This document shows positions 35,524-44,695 of a stretch of 54,253 nt of DNA, in pieces. The notes under the pieces were generated by a model. It did no database searches. It was not told where the DNA came from and saw nothing but the letters and a program-made list of their open reading frames with translations. The translations under genes were made by a program, and so were the position numbers. The stretch's first letter is position 1. Each line of letters starts with the position of its first letter. Source of the stretch: Lingula anatina (Eukaryota; Brachiopoda; Lingulata; Lingulida; Lingulidae). The stretch lies in contig NW_019773681.1 in NCBI RefSeq assembly GCF_001039355.2, positions 378,949 through 433,201 of the forward strand, read 5' to 3'.

Positions 35524-37995
35524 GTGCTGACATAGGTAGGAAAAGTCATTAATCCGTTTTTCTTTCTTTTAACAGAACTCCATTATGGCGATTCTCGATA
35601 GAGTTCCCACTGACAACTGCAAGGAGAAAAGGGCCCACATCTACACTTCAGCTATTTCGACCAATCCTTGATGCCGGCGAGTCCCGCCATGGTCTGTCTA
35701 CGAGGTGGCTGCATTGGGGAAGCGTCCAGCAAGTCCTGTCATGGTCTGTCTACGAGGTGGCTGCACTGGGGAAGCGTCCAAGGCATATGGTTTTTCAATG
35801 AGATGGAAACCCCTTAAAGGTAAGCCTGTCTGCAGAGTGCTGACATAGGTAGAAAAAGTCATTAATCTGTTTTTCTTTCTTTTAACAGAAATCCATTATG
35901 GCGATTCTCCAAAGAGCTCCCACTGACAACTGCAAGGAGAAGAGGGCCACATCTACACTTAGCTACTTCGACCAATTATAGTGCCAGCGAGTCCCACCAT
36001 GGTCTGTCTACGGGGTGGCTGCAATGGAGAAGCGTCCAAGGCATATGGTTTTTCAATGAGATGGAAACCCCTTAAAGGTAAGCCTGTCTGCAGTGTGCTG
36101 ACATACTTATAAAAAGTCATTAATCTGTTTTTCTTTCTTTTAACAGAAATCCATTATGGCGATTCTCCAAAGAGCTCCCACTGACAACTGCAAGGAGAAG
36201 AGGGCCACATCTACACTTAGCTACTTCGACCAATCCTTGGTGCCATCGAGTCCTGTCATGGTCTGTCTACAAGGTGGCTGCATTGAGGAAGCATCCAGGG
36301 AGTCCTGCCATGGTCTGTCTACGAGGTGGCTGCATTGGGGAATCGTCCAGCGAGTCCCATTACGGTCTGTCTACAAGGTGGCTGCATTGAGGAAGCTAAC
36401 AGCGAGTCCTGCCATGGTCTGTCTACAAGATGACTGCAGTGGAGAAGTGTCCAAGGCATATGGTGTTTCAATGAGGTTGAAACCCCTTAAAGGTAAGCCT
36501 GACTGCAGAGTGCTGACATAGGTAGAAAAAGTCATTAATCTCCTTTTCTTTCTTTTAACAGAACTCCATTATGGCAATTCTCCAAAGAGCTCCCACTGAC
36601 AACTGCAAGGAGAAGAGGGCCACATCGACACTTAGCTACTTTGACCAATCCTTGGTGCCAGCAAGTCCTGCCATGGTCTGTCTACAAGATGGCTGCAGTG
36701 AAGAAGCGTCCAAGGCGTATGGTGCTTCAATGAGGTGGAAACCCCTTAAAGGTAAGCCTGACTGCAGAGTGCTGACATACTTATAAAAAGTCATTAATCT
36801 CCTTTTCTTTCTTTTAACAGAACTCCATTATGGCGATTCTCCAAAGAGCTCCCACTGACAACTGCAAGGAGAAGAGGGTCACATCTACACTTAGCTACTT
36901 CAACCAATCGTTGGTGCCAGTGAGTCCTGCCATGGTCTGTCTACGAGGTGGCTGCAGTGGAGAAGCGTTCAAGGCATATGGTGTTTCAATGAGGTTGAAA
37001 CCCCTTAAAGGTAAGCCTGACTGCAGAGTGTAGGCATAGGTAGAAAAAGTCATTAATCTCCTTTTCTTTCTTTTAACAGAACTCCATTATGGCGATTCTC
37101 CAAAGAGCTCCCACTGACAACTGCAAGGAGAAGAGGGCCACATCGACACTTAGCTACTTTGACCAATCCTTGGTGCCAGCAAGTCCTGCCATGGTCTGTC
37201 TACAAGATGGCTGCAGTGAAGAAGCGTCCAAGGCGTATGGTGCTTCAATGAGGTGGAAACCCCTTAAAGGTAAGCCTGACTGCAGAGTGCTGACATACTT
37301 ATAAAAAGTCATTAATCTCCTTTTCTTTCTTTTAACAGAACTCCATTATGGCGATTCTCCAAAGAGCTCCCACTGACAACTGCAAGGAGAAGAGGGCCAC
37401 ATCTACACTTAGCTACTTCGACCAACCCTTGGTGCCATCGAGTCCTGTCATGGTCTGTCTACAAGGTGGCTGCATTGAGGAAGCATCCAGGGAGTCCTGC
37501 CATGGTCTGTCTACGAGGTGGCTGCAGTGGAGAAGCGTTCAAGACATATGGTGTTTCAATGAGGTTGAAACCCCTTAAAGGTAAGCCTGACCGCGGAGTG
37601 CTGACATACTTATAAAAAGTCATTAATCTCCTTTTCTTTCTTTTAACAGAACTCCATGATGGCGATTCTCCAAAGAGCTCCCACTGACAACTGCAAGGAA
37701 AAGAGGGCCACATCTACATTTAGCTACTTCGACCAACCCTTGGTGCCATCGAGTCCTGTCATGGTCTGTCTACGAGATGGCTGCAATGGAGAAGCGTCCA
37801 GTGAGTCCCATCGTGGTCTGTCTACAAGGTGGCGGCATTGAGGAAGCATCCAGGGAGTCCTGCCATGGTCTGTCTACGAGGTGGATGCATTGGGGAAGCG
37901 TCCAGCGAATCCTGCCATGGTCTGTCTACGAGGTGGCTGCAGTGGGGAAGCGTCCAATATGGTGTTTCCCCGAGATGGAAAACCTTTAAAGGTAA
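35509..37995 (+). repeat. Tandem array of eight exon-like units
   Basis: Units at 35576-35819, 35889-36077, 36147-36492, 36562-36751, 36821-37010, 37080-37269, 37339-37580 and 37650-37991. Each is preceded by TTTCTTTCTTTTAACAG and followed by TTAAAG|GTAAGC (the last TTAAAG|GTAACC). The basic unit is a 190-nt exon plus a 69-nt intron (259-bp period). In the commonest frame the exon reads 'MAILQRAPTDNCKEKR' and ends 'SKAYGASMRWKPLK'. Because 190 is not a multiple of 3 the exons cannot all be joined in one frame. Lengths vary mainly by whole 52-bp subrepeats. A related exon occurs downstream at 38974 and 48237, where the tract contains TDP-43-like pieces; whether the unit itself descends from the TDP-43 N-terminal domain is a weak inference. 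Confidence 0.9.
36249..36456 (+). repeat. 52-bp subrepeats inside array exon 3 (4 copies)
   Basis: Copies of 'gtcctgccatggtctgtcta' + 'cgaggtggctgcattgggga' + 'agcgtccagcga'. The exons at 35576 and 37339 have 2 copies, those at 36147 and 37650 have 4, and the basic exon has 1. Each extra copy shifts the reading frame by one. Confidence 0.88.
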
Positions 37996-38367
37996 CCTGT
38001 GTTATTGGGGAGAGAAATGGACTAAAATGATATTTTTTCAGTTGTATTCTTTGTCATACCTTACTGGCCATTGGGATCTCAACCTTCCTAAAATCTATTG
38101 CTCTGAATCAGGATTCACTGATCCGAATAAAAAGTTCAATACAACTTGACTGGATTGCATTAAAACATTATTATCAACAAGACCTTGAAATTTTTAGAAT
38201 CATGATGTAACAGTTACATTAAAAATTAAATCATATCAAAAGCTTTTTTGAAAACGTGGTCCAAACAATAATTAGTATGTCAGTCATTTATTACATAGAA
38301 AATATCAGAAATATTGATACAACAAAGGGTCGGTCTCAATAATAATTGAGAAATTTTACCGTTTTAG
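37996..38367 (+). other. Spacer between array and RRM1-like exon
   Basis: AT-rich, starting with the donor GTAACCTG of the last array exon; reads as an intron. Nothing else recognised. Confidence 0.5.
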
Positions 38368-38516
38368 AGATGAGACCCTGGAAATCGCAACGTCAAAAAA
38401 CAAATCGGCTGGACAGCAAGAACTGCAGTGACCTGATAGTGCCGGGTTTGCCTAGGAAGAGCACTGACGATGACTTGAAGGCTTACTTCTCAGTTTGTGA
38501 AGTCAACATGGCACAG
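38368..38516 (+). pseudogene. TDP-43-like RRM1 exon, degenerate
   Basis: Acceptor CGTTTTAG, donor GCACAG|GTACTC. Encodes 'KNCSDLIVPGLPRKSTDDDL' + 'KAYFSVCEVNMAQ', closely matching the start of TARDBP RRM1 (DLIVLGLPW... LKEYFS..GEVLMVQ, recalled). The exon ends at the glutamine equivalent to human Q134, where vertebrate TARDBP also has an intron. Damage: the RNA-contacting Trp is Arg, and the loop before 'EV' is one residue short with the expected Phe-Gly replaced by Cys. TDP-43 binds UG-rich RNA in the nucleus; this copy probably does not. Could be a live divergent paralogue; the following exons are broken, so pseudogene is preferred. Confidence 0.7.
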
Positions 38517-38685
38517 GTACTCATTGCTACTCATTAAGATCACTGATATGGGTTTCATGAAAAAGTTTTTTAAAAGTTAGTCTTTAAACGAAAAGGATTA
38601 AAATGGAGCAATCCAGTTATCACTGGTATCAAATGATAGCAATTTTGTTCTTCTAATAAAACTAATTACTATTTTTTGTGTACAG

Positions 38686-38776
38686 CTAACGCCGCAGGCT
38701 GCTTTCGATACACAATTAATGAAAATTAAACAAACTAGACGACAGTTCACTTTTGTTCATACTTTAAAATGTTGAA
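38686..38776 (+). pseudogene. RRM-like fragment (RRM1 second half?), block 1
   Basis: Acceptor TGTGTACAG, then 'QLMKIKQTRRQFTFVHTLK' and a stop. The order follows the RRM1 first half at 38368, and the pattern resembles 'VQVKK..TG.SKGFGFVRF' of TDP-43. Weak, short similarity; repeated at 47954 in block 2. Confidence 0.35.
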
Positions 38777-38973
38777 GTGTATCTCGATTTATAGAAGACG
38801 GCATCTAATCATAATTTTTAACCATGCACCGTTATAAAACAAAATTTGTCATCGCAAAAATGATATCCCCCGGCCATTGACCACACTTTTGGGAAAAAAT
38901 ATTTTTCAATGTTAGTACATTTGGGGAGGGTATTAAAGGAAAAACAAATGCAATTTTTCCTTTCTATTTACAG

Positions 38974-39088
38974 AATTCGATTATGGCAAGTTCTGATAGA
39001 GCCACGGTCTGTTTATAAGGTGGCTGCATGGGGAACATCAGAAGCATATGGTGTTTCACTGAAATGGAAGCATTTCAATCCATTAAAG
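38974..39088 (+). pseudogene. Array-related exon, block 1
   Basis: Acceptor TTTCTATTTACAG, donor TTAAAG|GTAACT; 115 nt. Starts AATTCGATTATGGCAAG like the array exons (AACTCCATTATGGCGAT) and ends with the same 'GCATATGGTGTTTCA..TTAAAG'. One frame reads 'SVYKVAAWGTSEAYGVSLKW', with faint similarity to TDP-43 N-terminal '..TVTAQFPGACGLRYR'; the other frame has a stop. Confidence 0.5.
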
Positions 39089-39511
39089 GTAACTCATGTT
39101 ATTGCGAAGAATAATACACCAAAGTCATTTTCGTATAATTCAAATATATATTTTAGATAAAGCCTTTAGCCACATTGATTTTACAGCTCACTTTCACAAG
39201 GCAGTGTATCTTCCCCTTGACCCACTTCTGGAATGAAAAAAAGTTGGTGGGTTGGGTGGGAGGAATAGGGAAATAGGGAAAATAATGTCTTTTAAATTTC
39301 TCTTTTGAAGTTGAGGCAGATAGCATTGGCGAGCGCCTAACCTGATGATGGTCCACTTTTGCAAGTTTTAAATGGAGAAAGTTACATCAGCATATGGGAT
39401 TTCAAAAGCTCTTGTCTAGTTGTGATACCACTGGGAATTATGACCCTTTAAAGTAAGATATGGGCAAGGGTAGAGGGCGAACAATGAACTAAATTGTCAT
39501 TCATTTTGTAG

Positions 39512-39640
39512 ATATTACACATCTTATGTCAATGCAAATTCAACAAACTGGACATTTTGTGCCAGGTCTTAGACAAAATTGTTTTAAATTAGACTGTTTG
39601 GAAACTGTTGTCTAGTCACTAAATATAGACATTTTTCCAT
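39512..39640 (+). pseudogene. RRM1-like fragment, block 1
   Basis: Acceptor TTCATTTTGTAG, then 'LMSMQIQQTGHFVPG' and a stop soon after. Resembles 'LMVQVKKDLKTGHSKG' of TDP-43 RRM1. Just upstream, 39414-39445 looks like another decayed array-type exon end (CATATGGGATTTC..CCTTTAAAGTAAG). Confidence 0.4.
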
Positions 39641-39756
39641 TTGCAATTTACTCAACGAAATCCATATAGCAGACATTTTAGAATCCAAAAGCTCTTTTCA
39701 TTTGGCACAAACTTGAAAAAAAACTCGTGCAAAAAATTTTGACATCCAACTTTCAG

Positions 39757-40535
39757 ATCTTCATCAATCTCGATGTGGCACAAGTGGCGTTGTCACTGGT
39801 CTAGAATACTAGGAGTTACTGCCCCCAACCTCTCCCTCAGTGCTGCGGTTGAGGCACTAAGAGGCCGTCGTACAGGTGAGCGTGTTTTTCATTTCTTTCT
39901 GTTGTTTAGATCGTCGGGTGTTTTCGTGATTCTTGTGCCTTCCTTTATCCCTCTTATTCTCTTGTCACTTTCTTTTGGGAAAATGTTAGCACAGGCCCGT
40001 AGCCAGCAATTTCAAAAGGGGGGGGGGGTCTTTTTCTGAAAAAGTGGACCTTTTTTCATAAAAACATGTACCTAGATCAAATTTTACTCAGAATGGACCT
40101 CTTCCCACCAAAAGGGGCAGTTCTTTCGAACCCCACGAACCCCCCTGGCTACGGGCCTGTAGCACTATTCTAAATCATAATGTGGTTTTCTTGCGTTGTG
40201 TTATAGAAGTAGAATGAAATAAAATAAGAAAATAAATTAATCGTGTAAAGGACCAAAACCTTGTGAAACATCAAAATATCAAAAAAAAAAAAAAAAATGG
40301 TGTAAATACCAGTGGCATACATGATCAAAGTTTTAAGTTTTCAATCGCTTTTCTTGCTTTTGTGTAAACATGTCACATTCTATTTGTAGGCTACATGTAC
40401 GAAAGGGCAGTTTTCCAGAAACAATGCCCAAACTCAGATGCCATCAATCCTAGCCTCAATGCCCAAGACGTGAAACACTTAATGGTGTTAGAAAAGATCC
40501 CTGAGACCACTTTAATTGATGATCGGACGTCCTAG
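39757..40535 (+). pseudogene. RRM2-like exon plus terminal exon, block 1
   Basis: Exon 39757-39875 (acceptor CTTTCAG, donor GTACAG|GTGAGC) reads 'IFINLDVAQVALSLV' then TAG in one frame, resembling TDP-43 RRM2 '[18 protein letters not shown]'; after a frameshift 'RILGVTAPNLSLSA' resembles the next strand. In the second frame an ATG at 39773 joins in phase to an exon from 40390 (acceptor TATTTGTAG), giving 82 codons 'MWHKW...IDDRTS' ending at TAG 40533-40535. The MITE at 39992 sits in the intron. Confidence 0.4.
39992..40159. mobile_element. CAGGCCCGTAGCCAG MITE, block 1 only
   Basis: 168 bp, ends CAGGCCCGTAGCCAG / CTGGCTACGGGCCTG, perfect 5-bp target duplication TAGCA (39987-39991, 40160-40164). 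Block 2 has the empty site (near 49213). Confidence 0.92.
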
Positions 40536-40893
40536 TACTCTTGGTTTTTAAGGACACAGCTTGTCTGCAAATAAATTTAGAGAATGTGGAATGGTTATGA
40601 AGAGCGATATACTGAATGTAAGAGGAACGCAAACTAATAAATTATGGATATTGAGAATATTTGCAATTCATAGGTCACAGATATGAGTCGAGTGTGATTG
40701 CATTTAGTACGTTTTATACATTCACTTATGACAGTAAAACAATTTATTTCAATAGCTTACGAGGAAACTGAAGTTCAAGATGATCATTCATAATTTTATA
40801 AATGTTCAATTGAATAAGATGAATTGTGGTTCTGAATGAAAATTTTAAGTCTGCCTCCACAGTTATTTTAATAGTTATTTTAAAAATTAAAAA

Positions 40894-41121
40894 TTGAATA
40901 TCCACGTTCTAAGTAGAGATAGGTTTTCGCTCACAAAACATTGGTATCACCACCACTTATGGTCATCTGTGTTTTATTTCAATCTTAGTGATGTAGTCAA
41001 TTTTCAAATTTGTGCTGTTGATGATGTGGAGTTGTTCGTCAGTATAGCGTTTGAGAAGATCATAATCCGCACACTAATCTCAACTAACCCTCACATCTTT
41101 GTAAAATCTGACTTCATGTAA
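40894..41121 (+). pseudogene. RRM2-like fragment, block 1
   Basis: Within this frame, after a possible acceptor TTCAATCTTAG, 'VDDVELFVSIAFEKIIIRTL' and 'ISTNPHIF' resemble TDP-43 RRM2 '[28 protein letters not shown]'. Ends TAA at 41119-41121. Conserved at about 49990-50115 in block 2. Confidence 0.35.
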
Positions 41122-41168
41122 ATGCTTTTACATGAAGAGGTTTTACATTGATAGATTGTGCAAAATCT

Positions 41169-41207
41169 ATAATGAAATATTTTACGTTTGAGAAAATATT
41201 TCATTAT
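41169..41207 (+). other. Perfect 15-bp hairpin, block 1
   Basis: ATAATGAAATATTTT, 9-base loop, AAAATATTTCATTAT. Identical at 50163-50201 in block 2. Confidence 0.85.
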
Positions 41208-41936
41208 ATTTTTTGTACAGTCTGCACATTAATATTATTACTAACATTATGATTTTCGCAAGTGTTATAGTTGACAAATATATCCAATTCATCACATATG
41301 CACATTTTTTCTGGATCGAAAAATTCGTATTGAAATTTACATGGACGGCCATAAAGTGTAATGTGAGATCTGAAATATTTCAAAGCAAGCTTGCTTTACT
41401 CTTTACTTGTATTATAAAGGTACAATGTAGTTGCGATTGAAGGGCAGAATTACATTTGAGAAACTTATTTTAAATCGAGTTATGTCAAAGTTAAGTTTAA
41501 ATCATTGAGGTGTCTTGGTAATAATAATATTACCTGAACTTTTTATATATTTTATCATTAGAAAGAAATATATTAAAGTTTTGATGGATGCTTTCAGTTG
41601 TAAAAGGATTGAGTAATTTTATTTATGACTTCATCCACCTGGATAAAGTTTAAATTAAAGTTTGAATAAGTCTCTGTTTAATTGTGTTAAGACTCTAGTA
41701 AGTATCTTAATTGACTTAAGTACCTCTTTCTGTAGAAACAACTTTGGCAAATACTTGTGCTTCATCTTTTGTATCAGTATAGTGTATCTTTTGTATCAGT
41801 ATATCTCTATATGGAGAAATGTTTATAGTCATGAGATTATTCAGCTGCACCATGCTGTTTAAAACGGGACAATATTCTTAAACTGTAAGGCGCCGTGCCA
41901 ATAAAAACTTGTTATCATGTTATAAAAACTGAATTG

Positions 41937-42016
41937 TCCGGGCGTGGGCACTTTCCCGGCATTCCCCACGAAGGGTTTAGACGGGTTTTTCCCCACGGCC
42001 CGCAAGCATCGGGTAC
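41937..42016. other. GC-rich 80-bp block, version 1
   Basis: Begins TCCGGGCGTGGGCACTTTCC and ends GCAAGCATCGGGTAC, strongly GC-rich in an AT-rich setting, with self-complementary pieces (CCGGG/CCCGG, CGTGGG/CCCACG). Exactly identical to 50963-51042. Identity unknown. Confidence 0.6.
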
Positions 42017-42498
42017 TACCATTTATTGATTCATTGCGTTTACATGATTCATTAATGATTGCTAAAGTACTTTTGAAATTGAATGTTACTGTATATAATA
42101 GTTGAATAAATTATATTCTCTAATTTTTCTTTGTTAAAAAAATGTACAGATGGCAAAAAAATCACCACACTTGCAAATTATTTTAATGGAGTTTCATGCA
42201 TGTGCACGCGACTTGTTTATCAGTTGAAATTCTCTTTCAATTGTCACTTATCTCATTCAATCTTGATTTAAGATTTGGCGATTTCTGTCACTCCGGTTTC
42301 TTCCTCAAAACCAGACAATGTCCATGTAATAAATTGATTTTTTGGTTCTGGAAATAAAATTACTGTGTTGCGAAACGTTTTCTCCGGGAATAACTCGAGC
42401 CGCTATCAAGCCTTTACCGAGTCGAATTAGAGCCCCTAGAATTAACTTGTATAAATAAATCCCGCTGTAGATGTAAGAACTCGACGCCTCTTTATTAC

Positions 42499-43046
42499 CC
42501 CATTCACACTACAGTTGCAAAAATGCGCATTTCTATAATCCGAATTTTTCGTTAGGAATCCGATTCGGTATTGCGTTCACACACGCTAAGCGAATCCGAA
42601 TCCCACGTTGAAAATTTCAGGTTTAACTTCCTGTTTTGAACACTCGCGCATGCGCCGCACAGAAAATCTTAAAATACCAACAACAATTTGTGACGACAAA
42701 TGCAACTCTAAAGACATTCCAGCATTCTTGAGAAGTATAAGATGGCAAAATAAGTTTGTTTCCTCATGTTGTAGTGAGTGGCGACCTCCAAATACGTTTG
42801 GTGCAATCGCTAAAGTAATAAACAAGCGTTCATAGATACCCGCACTTATCTGCACGCATGTGCAGTTAGATCTGTACAGGTGTCGATTCCGGTAAGTTAT
42901 CCGGATCGCGCTTAGAAATCCACCTCGCTTGCAGGATTTTGAAAATGCGCATTACAAAAATCCTCTTGCGTTCACACTACTGCATTTATTCGAATTGTGA
43001 CCTAATTCGCAATTTATCCGGATAACTGAGCGTAGTGTGAACGGGG
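42499..43046. mobile_element. TIR element with CCCCATTCACACTAC ends
   Basis: About 548 bp; ends CCCCATTCACACTAC / GTAGTGTGAACGGGG, flanked by TA on both sides. Subterminal AATCCGAATTTTTCG and GCGCAT repeats in inverted form. Short open frames inside look non-functional. Absent from block 2. Confidence 0.78.
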
Positions 43047-44199
43047 TATATGTTAGTGAAGGGGTACATTATATATAGGAGCGGATCCAGGATTTCCTAG
43101 GGGAGGTGTTCGTTTTTATTGATCCCCTCACCCCACGAAAAAAAAGCACTTTACAAAATTCAGTGCATTGACGGAACGATTCGAATTAAGCATTAACAAA
43201 TTAATTAAGTATTAATATATCAAAATATAAGCTCATTAAATTCACGATGGAGGACTCGGATATCTTCGTTATTTAAGAATTTTTGTCGCACACCCGATTG
43301 ACAGACCATGCCTGAGATGATCTCGCGTCACAATCAGCTATGGCTGTGTCAAAAAGAGCATTGATTAATTAGATCTGCAAGACAGTCGAAGGGAAAATCA
43401 AAATAGGGCGAGGGCATTAATTAAAACTCACAGGGCCCATTTTGGTCACTTTTTAGTCTTCCTCAGTAGAGAATTACTGTTTTATATATAAAATTCTGCA
43501 TACTTATTACCGTTTACATCCACACACAGGCGGCCAGTTGGGACATTTGACATCTGGGGCTTTAGCCGTCTTGTAAACTTATATTTCGATCATTTATACA
43601 TGTATTTCAAATAAATGCAGCTGCAGGTTATAAAATTCATCTGTGTGAAATTCTCCAAATATGCCTAGTATGTCAGCGAATTTGGTTGGCGTTATTTGAT
43701 CGGAGAGATGGTGTCGACAGAGACCGCGACGAGCAAACAACGACAACGTGATTTGTTTATGCCAACGCAATAGTAAATACAACTTTATTTATTTGTCTAA
43801 CACAATTACAAAACGAAATCATGCCGAATGAAGCAAACTAAATTTACAAATGATGATTAATGCAATTGATTAACTTGTGAGGTGGCCTTTCCGGAGCAAT
43901 AATACAACTAGAACCCTGTATGCAACGTAGAGGAACACAAGATGGACATTTACTTCTTTCATCAAAGGGTAATTACGTCACCCGATACACGATACTGACA
44001 GAGAAGTGAGAGGGGGCGGTGAAAGAATCCACGTTGCTTGTCACCCATGGTCACTTCAATGTCACCCTTGCCTGGGGCCTCTGCCGCTTGGGCTCTATTT
44101 TGCGTGTGCTGGGAGTAGCCCATGTTGATTCATCACCAGCTGGAACTTTTGATTTTCTGTGGCCTTTACCGTCTGAAGCCTATAATTTAAATTGCCTCC

Positions 44200-44560
44200 C
44201 GCCTTAACTTCACGGATTCTTTATATCCTGGTGCCTTAACTTCCTGGTTTCTTTATTTCCTGGTGCCTTCATTGCCTGGATTCTTTATTTCCTGGTGCCT
44301 TAACTTCCTGGTTTCTTATTTCCTGGTGCCTTCATTGCCTGGGTACATCGTTTCCTGACTTGTGTCTTTATTTCTTGATGTTTGTGCTTTCCGGTGCCTG
44401 GTGCCTTTATTTTCTGAAGTCTTTCTGTCTGGAGCCTTCATTTTCCTAGGAATTTATTTCCCGGAACTTGCACTTCCTGCTTTATTTACTTCCTGCATGG
44501 TGCCTGAATTGCCTAGGCCCTTTATTTCCTGGGACCGCCACTGCCTGGGGACTGATTTGA
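44200..44560. repeat. Degenerate TTTATTTCCTGGTGCCTT minisatellite, block 1
   Basis: Roughly 15-40-bp units built on 'tttatttcctggtgcctt' and 'aacttcctgg'. Repeated in block 2 at 52390-52770 with different unit numbers. Confidence 0.85.
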
Positions 44561-44689
44561 TTTGGGATCTTAACTGCCACACGATAGTCTATAACTTGGC
44601 CAGTATTACCAATGGAGGCGAGGGTGGTAAGCTCCTTACAGAACTTCATGCAAAATAATTTATACAAAATATAAAATAATCTTCTAACA

Positions 44690-44695
44690 TTTATT
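44690..44695 (-). terminator. Polyadenylation signal candidate, FMN reductase copy B
   Basis: AATAAA on the minus strand, about 600 bases downstream of the stop at 45301; conserved in block 2 at 52906-52911. No nearer AATAAA was noticed. Confidence 0.4.

Larger units (their letters stand above)
41208..44200. other. Intergenic, transposon-rich
   Basis: No gene recognised. Holds the GC-rich 80-bp block (41937) and the TIR element (42499). A CGGATCCAGGATTT element fragment begins near 43078. Confidence 0.5.

Noticed and set aside
36156-37841. Six short MAILQRAPTDNC open frames as separate genes
   Set aside because: They are the same repeated exon read from an internal ATG into its intron. Treated as one array, not as independent genes.
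35509-37995. CRISPR-like array
   Set aside because: Repeats are far too long, have splice signals, lack unique spacers, and the genome is eukaryotic.
42586-42855. 89-codon minus-strand frame
   Set aside because: Lies within the TIR element absent from block 2 and has no recognisable motif.
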